From: Actinomycetota bacterium
GTDB lineage: Bacteria; Actinomycetota; Acidimicrobiia; Acidimicrobiales; Ilumatobacteraceae
NCBI GenBank assembly: GCA_030645495.1
Contig: JAUSLV010000002.1
Location: 62,001 to 126,000 of the forward strand
Reading direction: 5' to 3'
Length of the DNA: 64,000 nt
Made by a program: the position numbers and the translations under genes. Below the pieces are notes generated by a model that worked only from the letters and a program-made list of their open reading frames with translations, made no database searches and was not told the origin of the DNA. Below, one piece after another: positions 1-7,643 of this stretch (within the stretch, counting starts at the first letter, position 1; each line of letters opens with the position of its first letter).

Positions 1-529
1 TCATCGTCTTGCGGCCGGGCTTGGCGCGATACGACGCGGCCACCTGCCACACTTCGCACTCGAGGCCGAACTGCGCGGTGGCGAACGCCAACGAGGTACC
101 CCACTGGCCTGCCCCGGTCTCGGTGGTGAGCTTCCGGATGCCCTCCTGCTTGTTGTAGTACGCCTGGGGCACGGCGGTGTTCGGCTTGTGCGAGCCGGCC
201 GGGCTGACGCCCTCGTACTTGTAGTAGATGCGCGCCGGCGTGCCCAGCAGCTTCTCCAGGCGGTGGGCGCGGTACAGCGGGCTTGGCCGCCACAGGCGGT
301 AGATGTCGAGCACCCCGCCAGGGATGTCGGTGTAGCGCTGTGTGCTGACTTCCTGCTCGATCAGCGCCATCGGGAAGAGCGGCGCGAAGTCGTCGGGGCC
401 GGCGGGCTGCAGGGTGCCAGGATGCAGCGCCGGCGGCGGCGGCGCCGGCAGATCGGGGATGACGTTGTACCACTGCGTGGGCATCTCGTCTTCGGTGAGC
501 AGGATCTTGTTCGGAACGTTCCCAGCCAT
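1..529 (-). CDS. trpB2: TrpB2-type tryptophan synthase beta chain (5' part, runs off left edge)
   Basis: The visible 176 residues are the N-terminal part of a PLP-dependent TrpB-like protein. They contain [20 protein letters not shown], the [18 protein letters not shown] segment whose lysine binds PLP, and [10 protein letters not shown]. This long N-terminal form ([20 protein letters not shown] start) is typical of TrpB2, which makes tryptophan from indole and serine and is often unlinked to trpA; in some species it salvages indole. The ATG is at 527-529. The C-terminal half lies outside the window, so completeness cannot be judged. Confidence 0.93.
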   Translation of the reverse strand, partial: MAGNVPNKILLTEDEMPTQWYNVIPDLPAPPPPALHPGTLQPAGPDDFAPLFPMALIEQEVSTQRYTDIPGGVLDIYRLWRPSPLYRAHRLEKLLGTPARIYYKYEGVSPAGSHKPNTAVPQAYYNKQEGIRKLTTETGAGQWGTSLAFATAQFGLECEVWQVAASYRAKPGRKTM

Positions 530-590
530 GCGCGAAACGCTAGTCAAGCGATCGCCATGGAGGCGACGTGACGCCGCCTGTCAGGTGCGC

Positions 591-677
591 CTACCGCAGG
601 ATCAGCACGACCACGACGATGATGAGCAGGAGGGTGAGGAACCCTCCGCCGATGTACAGACCGGATGCGAGCAACAT
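591..677 (-). CDS. 28-residue single-pass membrane peptide
   Basis: A 28-residue ORF (starts MLLASGLYIGGG, ends VVVVLILR) that is almost all one membrane helix. Its ATG at 675-677 follows an AAAGGA ribosome site 7 nt away. It lies downstream of the DUF6131-like gene on the same strand, about 65 bp apart, the gap being filled with 12-nt repeats, so both may be read from the SigF-type promoter at 908-933. Very short one-helix peptides of this kind are common beside stress sigma genes in actinobacteria. No function is known; the strong ribosome site is the main reason to believe it. Confidence 0.5.
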   Translation of the reverse strand: MLLASGLYIGGGFLTLLLIIVVVVLILR

Positions 678-690
678 GATGTGTCCTTTC

Positions 691-738
691 GTCGAAGTGG
701 GTGTCGAAGTGGGTGTCGAAGTGAAGAGCGAAGTGGGT
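691..738. repeat. Four imperfect 12-nt tandem repeats
   Basis: Units of GTCGAAGTGGGT occur at 691-702 and 703-714, then GTCGAAGTGAAG and AGCGAAGTGGGT up to 738. The period of 12 keeps a reading frame, but no credible gene uses it. It separates the two small membrane-protein genes. Confidence 0.85.
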
Positions 739-742
739 GTCG

Positions 743-898
743 TCACCAGTAGTGCGCGCGGGAGCCGACCTGGTGGCCGCTGCGGCCGAGCAGCACGAGT
801 ACGAGGCCCACGATCAACACGATCACCCCTGCGGTCCAGAGGACACCGATGTTGAACAGCAGGCCGAGCAGCAGGAGGACGATTCCGAGGGTGATCAT
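743..898 (-). CDS. Small two-helix membrane protein, DUF6131-like
   Basis: A 51-residue protein with two hydrophobic helices (about residues 2-17 and 20-38) and a short polar tail ending GSRAHYW. It resembles the DUF6131 group of small actinobacterial membrane proteins often found near stress sigma factors. The ATG at 896-898 lies only 9 nt after a GGGTAT -10 box (908-913), so the mRNA would have almost no leader and no ribosome site is seen. It is directly downstream of the sigma gene on the same strand. Role unknown; envelope stress is a guess from context. Confidence 0.7.
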   Translation of the reverse strand: MITLGIVLLLLGLLFNIGVLWTAGVIVLIVGLVLVLLGRSGHQVGSRAHYW

Positions 899-907
899 GT
901 GCTTCGC

Positions 908-933
908 ATACCCCGGGTGGCCGCGGTTCAAAC
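908..933 (-). promoter_or_regulatory. SigF/SigB-type promoter, minus strand
   Basis: On the minus strand GTTT (930-933) is followed after exactly 16 nt by GGGTAT (908-913). This matches the SigB/SigF consensus GTTT-N(13-17)-GGGTA. It begins 3 nt after the sigma stop codon and points at the DUF6131-like gene. Confidence 0.75.
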
Positions 934-935
934 GC

Positions 936-1688
936 TCAGCTCGTGGCTGCCGGATTCTCCGACAGGTGGTCTCGTAGCAGCGCCAGGCTGGCGGCGATGA
1001 GGCGGCCAACGTGCACCTGGCTGGTACCGATCTCCTGGGCGATCTGCTCCTGGCTCATCCCCTCGAAGAAGCGCAGCGTGAGAATGCGGCGCTCGCGCGG
1101 GCGCAGGTGATCGAGGAGCCCGATCACCACCTCGCGGTCGAGCACGTGTTCGAAGTCGGTGTCGCTGCTCGAACGATCGCTCCCGCCCCTGGCATCGAGT
1201 TGCTGAGTGCGGTACGCGAGGTTCGACTCCAACGACTCGATCACCTGATCGACGGGCACGTTCAAGCGGTCGGCGATCTCGTCGACTCGCGGCGACCGCT
1301 CGAGGGTTAGCGTGAGTTCCTCGCGCATCGCGTTCACTGCGCCGCGCAGGTCTTTGGCCCGCCGCGGCACATGCACACTCCATGTGCGGTCACGGAAGTG
1401 GCGGCGCAACTCGCCGAGGATCGTGGGCGTGGCGAAGGCAGCGAACGGCACGCCGCGCTCGGGACTGAACCGATCGATCGCCTTCAGCAAGCCGATCTGA
1501 GCCACCTGCGTGAGATCGTCGAACGGCTCACCACGATCCCAGAAGCGACGGGCCGTGCGCACCGCCAGCCATGACTCGTGCGCAGCGATCTCCATCCGCA
1601 ACGCCGGATCGTGCGTGACCGCCAGCCGCTCGAGCGCCGTGTTCAGCCACTGCTCGTCGGCTGCACCGAGTGCCGACTCGGGGATCAT
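936..1688 (-). CDS. sigF: SigF/SigB-family RNA polymerase sigma factor
   Basis: A 250-residue sigma-70 protein of the SigB/F/G class, which directs RNA polymerase to stress or development genes. Region 2 lies at about 40-110 (DDLTQVAQIGLLKAIDRF, then GVPFAAFATPTILGELRRHF), region 3 at about 120-170, and region 4 with its helix-turn-helix at about 190-245 (LRPRERRILTLRFFEGMSQ, then IAQEIGTSQVHVGRL). Its ATG overlaps the anti-sigma stop by 4 nt (ATGA). The three-gene order STAS, HATPase, sigma is the classical partner switch: the HATPase holds the sigma factor, and unphosphorylated STAS frees it. Which SigB/F/G subtype it is cannot be settled by eye. Confidence 0.93.
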   Translation of the reverse strand: MIPESALGAADEQWLNTALERLAVTHDPALRMEIAAHESWLAVRTARRFWDRGEPFDDLTQVAQIGLLKAIDRFSPERGVPFAAFATPTILGELRRHFRDRTWSVHVPRRAKDLRGAVNAMREELTLTLERSPRVDEIADRLNVPVDQVIESLESNLAYRTQQLDARGGSDRSSSDTDFEHVLDREVVIGLLDHLRPRERRILTLRFFEGMSQEQIAQEIGTSQVHVGRLIAASLALLRDHLSENPAATS

Positions 1689-2074
1689 CCGACAGCAACG
1701 TGCGCGACCATCGCCCAGATGTGCGCGCTACCTTCCTGGTGTTCGAGACCGTGCTCCGTGCACACGCTCGCCAACACCGTGCTGCACACCGCAAGGTCGG
1801 GGTGCTGTGCGTCGAAGTGTTCGGCCGCGCTGCGGCCGTGGATCTCCAGGCCGCTCTCGGTGACGACGAATCGCACGTCGATCGCCGCGCCCTCGCCATG
1901 CTCGACGAGCGCGAGCAGCACCTCGCTGACCGCGACCTTGATGTCCTCGATCTCGTCGACCGAGAAACCGGCCAGCGATGCGACACCACTTGCCGCGAGA
2001 CGCAGCACTCGGGACATCGACGGCTCGGCCGGTACACGCACGTCGACCGAGGTTTGGCGCAGCCCGTCAGGCAC
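1685..2074 (-). CDS. rsbW: Anti-sigma factor, RsbW-type HATPase kinase
   Basis: 129 residues with a GHKL ATPase fold. EIEDIKVAVSEVLLALVEHG is the N-box region, where RsbW proteins usually have Asn (here a weaker match, LLALVEHG). In the family the protein binds the sigma factor and phosphorylates the STAS antagonist. I chose the GTG at 2072-2074 because it overlaps the STAS stop by 8 nt and gives the usual VDVRVPAEPSMSRVLRLAAS beginning. It sits between the STAS and sigma genes in one translationally coupled operon. The loss of the canonical Asn could weaken kinase activity. Confidence 0.88.
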   Translation of the reverse strand: MPDGLRQTSVDVRVPAEPSMSRVLRLAASGVASLAGFSVDEIEDIKVAVSEVLLALVEHGEGAAIDVRFVVTESGLEIHGRSAAEHFDAQHPDLAVCSTVLASVCTEHGLEHQEGSAHIWAMVAHVAVG

Positions 2075-2396
2075 GGGTGCTCTCGATGACGAACTGGTCG
2101 GTGGTGCCGGTGATCTGCAGCAAGCGTGCGACCTCGGGCCCCACTGAGCGCAGCGACACGGCCGACTGGAGCGCAGCTGCACGGCGCGCGGCGCTGAGTA
2201 GGCAGCGCAGACCCGACGAGTCGATGAAGGCGACGCCCTCGAGGTCGATGACCACACCGCCGGCCGGCTCGGCGGACGTGAGCGCGGCATCGAGGACCGG
2301 GCCACCGGCAATGTCGATGTCGCCGCGCACCACCACCACACCGTCGGGCGCAATCTCTACGTGCAGGTTCGAATCGTCCCCGGTCGTGGTGCTCAT
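2067..2396 (-). CDS. rsbV: Anti-anti-sigma factor, STAS domain
   Basis: 109 residues forming one STAS domain. The switch loop FIDSSGLRCLLSAAR carries the Ser pair that is phosphorylated by the cognate HATPase in this family; loss of the phosphate lets the protein capture the anti-sigma factor. The ATG at 2394-2396 has a GGAGG site 5 nt upstream; an in-frame start 8 codons earlier lacks one. It is the first gene of the sigma operon, and the PP2C phosphatase that could activate it is encoded at 3314-6025. Confidence 0.9.
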   Translation of the reverse strand: MSTTTGDDSNLHVEIAPDGVVVVRGDIDIAGGPVLDAALTSAEPAGGVVIDLEGVAFIDSSGLRCLLSAARRAAALQSAVSLRSVGPEVARLLQITGTTDQFVIESTRA

Positions 2397-2479
2397 TGCG
2401 CCTCCCTCACGTGGTTTCACAGGCAGTGTGCCTCAGTTCGGCCGCGAACGGTCATCGGTCGAGCAGATCCGTCGCCGAT

Positions 2480-2505
2480 GTTTGGGGGGCCGGCTCAGCG
2501 GGTAC
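2480..2505 (+). promoter_or_regulatory. SigF/SigB-type promoter for the CsbD gene
   Basis: GTTT at 2480-2483 and GGGTAC at 2500-2505 are separated by 16 nt. It lies 25 nt before the CsbD start codon, divergent from the sigma operon. CsbD itself is a known SigB-regulated protein in Bacillus, which supports the call. Confidence 0.78.
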
Positions 2506-2530
2506 GTGAGACCAAGGACAAAGGAGTCAC

Positions 2531-2692
2531 ATGACCCGCAACATCGACACCGCCAAGGGCAAGGTCAAGCAGGCCATCGCCGATCTCACCGGCAACGACG
2601 ATCTGCACCGTGAAGGTGAGCGTGACGAACTCGCCGGCAAGGCCAAGAACGCCATCGACACGGCCCGCGACGCGCTGAAGTCGCCCAAGTGA
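2531..2692 (+). CDS. CsbD family stress protein
   Basis: 53 residues, very charged, with the CsbD pattern DTAKGKVKQAIADLTGNDDL followed by GERDELAGKAKNAIDTARDA. The family is strongly induced in general stress (SigB in Bacillus, YjbJ in E. coli); its molecular action is not known. The ATG has AAAGGAG 5 nt upstream and follows a SigF-type promoter. It is the first divergent gene from the sigma operon. Confidence 0.9.
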   Translation: MTRNIDTAKGKVKQAIADLTGNDDLHREGERDELAGKAKNAIDTARDALKSPK

Positions 2693-2773
2693 CCGGGGCC
2701 GAGGTCGTACCTCGGCCACCACACCATCGTTGTCCGGGTTGGCTCCCCCCGCCGACCCGGGCATCGCTCGTTT

Positions 2774-3190
2774 TCAGGTGGAGTGGCGGATGCAGCGGAT
2801 GGTCAGGCGACCGTCGGCCGCCTCGAGCGTGATGTCGTCCATCAGCGTGCGCACGATGCCGAGTCCACGGCCGGATGCCTCGTCGGGGTCGGCGACCGCC
2901 CACGCGTGCGGATCGGGCAGCGAGGCACCCGCTGCCGCGACGGCGCACTCGATGCCCAGAACCCAGGCACCCGCGACCGGACCCTCGACGTACACGTCGA
3001 ACCCGGCGCCGTCGCCGTGCTCGACGAGATTCGCGACGAGCTCGCTGACCACGAGGCGAAAGTCGTCGACGGCCCGCTGCGAGGCGCCGCCGTCGCGCAG
3101 GGTGACGCCGACGAAGGAGCGAGCCTCGCTGGCGGCGAAGGGAACCGCGTCGAAGGATCGGGAATGCCGCACGATCCGCTCGGAGTTCAT
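2774..3190 (-). CDS. Second anti-sigma-type HATPase
   Basis: 138 residues with a complete GHKL ATPase: N-box VVSELVANLVEHGDG (about residues 47-61) and the G2 box GRGLGIVRTLMDD (about 106-118). It is of the HATPase_c_2 class that acts as an anti-sigma or STAS kinase. It has the canonical Asn that is less clear in the first HATPase at 1685-2074, so it may be the main kinase of this locus or serve another STAS protein. A SigF-type promoter lies 43 nt upstream, suggesting a negative feedback loop. It is divergent from the SpoIIE gene. Confidence 0.85.
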   Translation of the reverse strand: MNSERIVRHSRSFDAVPFAASEARSFVGVTLRDGGASQRAVDDFRLVVSELVANLVEHGDGAGFDVYVEGPVAGAWVLGIECAVAAAGASLPDPHAWAVADPDEASGRGLGIVRTLMDDITLEAADGRLTIRCIRHST

Positions 3191-3233
3191 CTCGATCGCC
3201 AGCCTTCCATGGTGCGTCGCTGCGGCGCGGTTT

Positions 3234-3259
3234 CTACCCGGGGGTGATGGCGACCAAAC
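3234..3259 (-). promoter_or_regulatory. SigF/SigB-type promoter for the second HATPase
   Basis: On the minus strand GTTT (3256-3259), a 16-nt spacer, then GGGTAG (3234-3239). It would start a transcript about 35-40 nt before the HATPase ATG at 3190. Confidence 0.7.
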
Positions 3260-3313
3260 CCTCGCGACTCATCGCGAAGAAGTTTGCCCCACGGTCGCCA
3301 TCGCGAGGGTACG

Positions 3314-6025
3314 GTGACCGTAGTGCCCCTCCACCTCGACGAATTGTGGTGGAACGATCCGGAGCACCTGGTAGCGGGTCTGCTCGGAGTGGTGTCCGCA
3401 TCGCTCGCCGCAGACCCGGTGCAGTGGCACCGGATCGACACCACCACGGGCGACGTGTCAGTGCTCGGCGCGGCCGGGCCGACGCTGCCCACTCCGGATG
3501 GTTCGCTGCCGGCCCACGAACCCGACCATGAGTGCGCCACGGTGGCGAAGGCCGGCACCCTGTGCTCACCGCACGTCGTGGGGGCGAGCACCACCCTTTC
3601 CGACGGCACCATCGGCGTACTGGTCGCCCGCCGCCAACACGGGGTGGCCTACACCGCGCACGACCTCGCGCTCGTTCGCTCGGCGGCGCTGCGCCTGGCC
3701 GGGCAACAGGTCGATGACACTGACGACAGCGGGGACGGCGCGCACGGCTCGTTGCGCCGGCTGTTCGCCGCACCCGACGAACGCCTCGGCCTGAAGGAGA
3801 TCCTGTACGGCGCGGGGCCACCGGCGGCGGTCACCGCGATGCTGTCATCGCTCACCGACTCCAGCTCGTACGGCCCTTCAGCGCTGCTGCTGCTGTCGTG
3901 CGTGGTCGCGGCGGTGATGGCCGGTATGCGGTCCGCGATCCTCTCGGCAGTCGTCGGCACCGTCGCGCTGTGGTGGGCCTTTACACCGGAACTGCGGTCG
4001 TGGACCGTGGCCACGTGGCCCGACGCCCTGGGCCTGGTGGTCTTCCTCGCCGCGGCCATCGGTGTGGCGCTGCTGGTGATGCGCCTGGAGGAAGTGCGCG
4101 CGCACGAGCACGTCGAGCGTCAACTCGCCGATGTGCTGCTCGATCAGTCACCCGAGGCGACGGCGGTGTTCGACCGCGACCTGCGGTTCCGGCGGGTCAA
4201 CGAACCCATGGCGCGGATGAACGGCGTCGCTGTCGCCGACCACATCGGCAAGCGGCCGACGGAACTCAGCCCGATCGCCGGGCAGCTGTACGAACACCTG
4301 CTCGCACGTGTGCGCGACGGGGGCGACCCGGTGGCGGCCTGGCCGCTCGACATCTCGATCCCCGCGCTCAGCCTGGAACGCCACTGGGTGCTGAGCCTGC
4401 GACCATTACGCGACCCCGATGCGAACGTGGTGGGCATCGGCGCAGCGTTCACCGACGTCACCGCCGAAACGGTCGCTCACCGGCAGGCCGCGCAGACGCT
4501 GCACCTCGCCGAGGCGCTCTCCGAGGCCGCCGACAAGCAGCAGATCGCCGACAGCGTGTGCGCCCACCTCACCGAGGCGTTCGACGGCCACGCGGCGGTG
4601 GTGCTGTGGGGCGACCCCACCGGTGAGGTGCGGGCGCTGCGCGGCGTGAGCGATGACGAAACCCGCGCCTGGTTCGAAGCACACGGCACGGCGGCCGGAG
4701 CGCTGCCCAACGCTGGCGACACCACCGCCGTCTCCTACCCGCTGCGCAGCACCGGCACGCCGAACGGAGGCATCCAGGTGGTGTGGGACGAGCCGCGCAC
4801 GGTGACCCCCACGATGCTCACGCTGCTGGGCACCGTGTCGTCGCTCACCGCGCTGGCACTCGACCGCGTCTCTGCGACCGAAAAGGCCCACCAGGACCAG
4901 TTCCGTCGAGCACTCGACTCGATGCTCGACGAGGTGACCATCGGGCGCGCGATCCGCGGGCCGTCGGGGGTGATCGAGGACTTCGTGATCGAGTTCATCA
5001 ATGGTGCGACCGGCAGTGTCGACTCGGGTCGGGCGGTCGGGCGACGGTTGTGCGACGTGCACCCGAACTGGCGCCGTACCGGCACGTTCGACAGGTTCTG
5101 CGAGGTGGTCGAGACCGGCCGCCCGTATCAGGTGGAGCGGCTGCCCGATCTCGCCACTGCCCCCGACGGTGGCATCGTCGAGCAGTTCCGCACGTTGCAG
5201 GTGGCGCAGTTGGGCGACGGCTACATCGCGGCGATGCGCGACATCACCGACATCGTCGCCGCCGAGGCTGCACAGCACGCCGCGGCGCTGCTCGCCGCGA
5301 ACGAACGTTCGGCGATCGACCTGTTGCAGGCCGCGGCGATCCCACGTGCACTCCCGCAACCACCTGGTGTGCGAATGGCAGCGATGTACGAGCCCGCCGA
5401 CCGCAGCGAGCCGATCGGTGGTGACTGGTACGACGCGTTCGAACTGGCCGACGGCCGCCTCGCGCTGGTGATCGCCGACGTCGCCGGGCACGGGCGTCAC
5501 GCCGCGGTGTTCATGGTGCAGGTGCGCAACGTGTTCCGCGCCCTGGCCGACGAGTACGCCGAACCCGGCGACGTGCTCACTCGCGCCAACGACGTGACGA
5601 GTCGCCTCAACGACCCGGGCGGACCGTTCGTCACCTGCTGTTACGCCGTCCTCGACCTTCCATCGCGCACGCTGACGTGGGCGCAAGCCGGCCACTTCTC
5701 GCCGCTGATCGTGCATCCGGACGACACCTCCAGCTATCTCCCCGAGCACCCTGGACCACCGTTGGCACTGACCGCGGGCCGGCGCTACGCATCGTCGTTC
5801 GTCGTGCTGCGCCCCGGCGATCGGATCCTGCTGTTCACCGACGGGCTCGTGGAGCGCCGTCGAGAACACCTCGACGTGGGGCTCGCCCGGCTGGCGCGCG
5901 AGGCCTGCGCCCACAGCGACCTCGACCCGAACGACCTCGTGCGTGCGCTGTCGGCGTCGGTGACAGACCGGTTCGACGACCTCGCGCTGCTCTGCCTCGA
6001 ACTCGTTGTGCAGGAAACGGTTTAA
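3314..6025 (+). CDS. Multi-sensor PP2C phosphatase (GAF, DUF4118, PAS, GAF, PAS, SpoIIE)
   Basis: About 903 residues. In order: N-terminal GAF-like region (10-135); a KdpD/DUF4118-like four-helix membrane segment (165-255); PAS (270-385); GAF (395-520); second PAS (525-645); SpoIIE phosphatase (680-900). The metal-site motifs are present: GGDWYDAF, DVAGHG, FTDGLVE and DDLALL. Such proteins (RsbU/RsbP type) dephosphorylate STAS proteins, and the STAS target is probably that at 2067-2396. The GTG at 3314 with GAGGG upstream is chosen; an in-frame start at 3284 is possible. It integrates membrane and cytosolic signals, the nature of which cannot be read from sequence. Confidence 0.88.
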   Translation: MTVVPLHLDELWWNDPEHLVAGLLGVVSASLAADPVQWHRIDTTTGDVSVLGAAGPTLPTPDGSLPAHEPDHECATVAKAGTLCSPHVVGASTTLSDGTIGVLVARRQHGVAYTAHDLALVRSAALRLAGQQVDDTDDSGDGAHGSLRRLFAAPDERLGLKEILYGAGPPAAVTAMLSSLTDSSSYGPSALLLLSCVVAAVMAGMRSAILSAVVGTVALWWAFTPELRSWTVATWPDALGLVVFLAAAIGVALLVMRLEEVRAHEHVERQLADVLLDQSPEATAVFDRDLRFRRVNEPMARMNGVAVADHIGKRPTELSPIAGQLYEHLLARVRDGGDPVAAWPLDISIPALSLERHWVLSLRPLRDPDANVVGIGAAFTDVTAETVAHRQAAQTLHLAEALSEAADKQQIADSVCAHLTEAFDGHAAVVLWGDPTGEVRALRGVSDDETRAWFEAHGTAAGALPNAGDTTAVSYPLRSTGTPNGGIQVVWDEPRTVTPTMLTLLGTVSSLTALALDRVSATEKAHQDQFRRALDSMLDEVTIGRAIRGPSGVIEDFVIEFINGATGSVDSGRAVGRRLCDVHPNWRRTGTFDRFCEVVETGRPYQVERLPDLATAPDGGIVEQFRTLQVAQLGDGYIAAMRDITDIVAAEAAQHAAALLAANERSAIDLLQAAAIPRALPQPPGVRMAAMYEPADRSEPIGGDWYDAFELADGRLALVIADVAGHGRHAAVFMVQVRNVFRALADEYAEPGDVLTRANDVTSRLNDPGGPFVTCCYAVLDLPSRTLTWAQAGHFSPLIVHPDDTSSYLPEHPGPPLALTAGRRYASSFVVLRPGDRILLFTDGLVERRREHLDVGLARLAREACAHSDLDPNDLVRALSASVTDRFDDLALLCLELVVQETV

Positions 6026-6045
6026 CCCGTCGGTCGACGGGGTAT
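6020..6045 (+). promoter_or_regulatory. SigF/SigB-type promoter before the membrane and ice-binding-like genes
   Basis: GTTT (6020-6023) overlaps the SpoIIE stop codon; GGGTAT (6040-6045) follows after 16 nt. The next start codon is at 6097 and has a GGAGGAG site. Confidence 0.78.
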
Positions 6046-6096
6046 CACCAGCTTGTCCGTCAGCCGGCCTCCACCGGCACCCGGAGGAGCAACGCC

Positions 6097-6669
6097 ATGA
6101 CCATCGACCAGGGTTCCTATCACCAGCGTGAGGCAGTGATCGCCCCGGCGACCACACCGCTACCGCCACTCCCCACCGCAGCCGCGCCAGCAGTCGTACC
6201 CGCACCTGCACCGGCCCCTGCCCCTGCCCCTGTCGTCTCGCGAGTTCGCCGATCGTCGGGGTCGCACTTCGAGCCCGATGCGCTGTTCGCCGCAGGCGTC
6301 GGCCTGGTTCTCACCGTGCTGGGCCTGATCGTGATGATCCGCGGCGGCTTCGACGGCACCATGTCGGCGCCCGTCGTGGAAGTGCTGGGGTTCACCCACA
6401 CCACGACGCTCGGCATCATCGAAGTGATTCTCGGTATCGCGCTGCTCGCCAGCGGTGCGAGTCGTTCACGGAGTTCCGAGATCTTCTTCGGCACCGTCCT
6501 CGGCGTTGTCGGCTTCGTCGGTGCCGTGCAGAACGAGTCCTTCACCAAGAACCTCGCCCTCGAATCTTCGATGGCCTGGATCATCGCGATCGTGGGAGCG
6601 GCAGTCGTTGCAGCCACGTTGATGCTGCCCCGGTTCTCCTCGCGGTCGACCACCACCACTCAGCAGTAG
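6097..6669 (+). CDS. Membrane protein with Pro/Ala-rich N-terminus
   Basis: 190 residues. The first 65 are a disordered Pro/Ala stretch (PAPAPAPAPAPVV); then four hydrophobic segments follow (about 68-85, 98-118, 127-142, 153-172). A GGAGGAG ribosome site precedes the ATG. It is probably cotranscribed with the ice-binding-like gene 6 nt downstream and driven by the SigF-type promoter at 6020-6045. No family was recognised beyond general resemblance to DUF4383-type small membrane proteins. Likely an envelope stress protein, by context only. Confidence 0.75.
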   Translation: MTIDQGSYHQREAVIAPATTPLPPLPTAAAPAVVPAPAPAPAPAPVVSRVRRSSGSHFEPDALFAAGVGLVLTVLGLIVMIRGGFDGTMSAPVVEVLGFTHTTTLGIIEVILGIALLASGASRSRSSEIFFGTVLGVVGFVGAVQNESFTKNLALESSMAWIIAIVGAAVVAATLMLPRFSSRSTTTTQQ

Positions 6670-6675
6670 GAGATC

Positions 6676-7590
6676 ATGATGAACGCACAGTCGACCTTCA
6701 AGTTCCGCCTCGCAGTTGTGGGTACCGCCATCGCGAGCATGCCACTCATGCTCGGTGGGGTCGCCCATGCCGACCTCGTGGCATCGGTACCGCTCGGCGT
6801 GTCGAGCGGCTACTCCGTGCTCGCCGCGGAAACCATCACCAACGACGGCACCAGCACGTTCGCCAGCAGCATCGGGCTGTCGCCCGGCACGTCGATCACC
6901 GGCATCCTGCCCGTGGCCGTGGCTCCGCCGGGCACCATCGATGCGGCGAACACCGCCGCGGCGAACGGCCAGCTCGCCCTCACCACCGCCTACCTCAATG
7001 CGGCCGGCCGAACCCCCACCGAGGTCACCGCCAACCTCACCGGGTTGACGTTGCAGGGTGGCGTCTACTCCGGCCCCAGCAGGTCATCACTGATGCTCCC
7101 CGGGACCCTCACCCTCGATGCCAACGGCAACGAGGACACGGTGTTCATCTTCGTCACCGACTCGACGCTGACCACCGGTTCGGGCAGCTCGATCAACCTG
7201 ATCAACGGTGCGCAGCAGTGCCGTGTGTTCTGGCAGGTCGGTAGCTCGGCCACCCTCGGCTCGGGTTCGGTGATGGTGGGCAACGTGCTCGCGCAGGCTT
7301 CCGTCACTCTCGACGCAGGCGTCACGGTGTACGGCAGGGTGATGGCCCGCACCGGGTCGGTCACCCTGATCTCCGACACCTTCGTCAACCCCACGTGCGC
7401 ATCGGCGGCGGTCATCGGCGGCATCGCCACCACCACGCCCGCTGGCGTTGTCGGCACCAATCCGGATGGCACCCCGGTGATCACCCCTGCCGGTTCCACC
7501 AGCAGCGGAACGGTGTGGCTCGCCCTCGGGCTGCTCGCTACAGGTATCGCTGTCGTCCGGCTCGCAGTGCGTCGACCCAGCAGCATCTGA
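6676..7590 (+). CDS. Secreted ice-binding-like protein (DUF3494)
   Basis: 304 residues with a signal peptide (cleavage near VAHA-DLV, residue 32). The mature part has the DUF3494 signature: YSVLAAETITNDGTSTFASS, GDIGLSPG-like SIGLSPGTSITG, then VFIFVTDSTLTTGSGSSINL and the VFWQVGSSATLGSGS, FVGNVLAQASVTL-like end. DUF3494 proteins form beta-helices; some bind ice, others act as adhesins. A C-terminal hydrophobic helix (about 277-295) with basic tail RRPSSI suggests it stays anchored in the membrane; no LPXTG motif is seen. It has GGAG before the ATG and follows the SigF-promoted membrane gene. Confidence 0.88.
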   Translation: MMNAQSTFKFRLAVVGTAIASMPLMLGGVAHADLVASVPLGVSSGYSVLAAETITNDGTSTFASSIGLSPGTSITGILPVAVAPPGTIDAANTAAANGQLALTTAYLNAAGRTPTEVTANLTGLTLQGGVYSGPSRSSLMLPGTLTLDANGNEDTVFIFVTDSTLTTGSGSSINLINGAQQCRVFWQVGSSATLGSGSVMVGNVLAQASVTLDAGVTVYGRVMARTGSVTLISDTFVNPTCASAAVIGGIATTTPAGVVGTNPDGTPVITPAGSTSSGTVWLALGLLATGIAVVRLAVRRPSSI

Positions 7591-7600
7591 CCCCCACCCG

Positions 7601-7636
7601 CTCGGCCCCGAATCGCGTCGGCGAATCGGGGCCGAG
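7601..7636. terminator. Bidirectional hairpin terminator
   Basis: CTCGGCCCCGA (7601-7611) pairs with TCGGGGCCGAG (7626-7636), and the stem can extend inward past one mismatch. It lies exactly between the convergent ice-binding-like and oleD genes. No T-run is present. Confidence 0.7.
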
Positions 7637-7643
7637 TGGCGCG

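Noticed and set aside
3290-3314. GTTT and GGGTAC upstream of the SpoIIE start as a fifth SigF promoter
   Set aside because: The spacer is 21 nt, not 16, so it does not match the others.
4406-6211. Long open frame (601 codons) on the minus strand
   Set aside because: It mirrors the SpoIIE gene, has no family signal, and GC-rich antisense frames stay open by chance.
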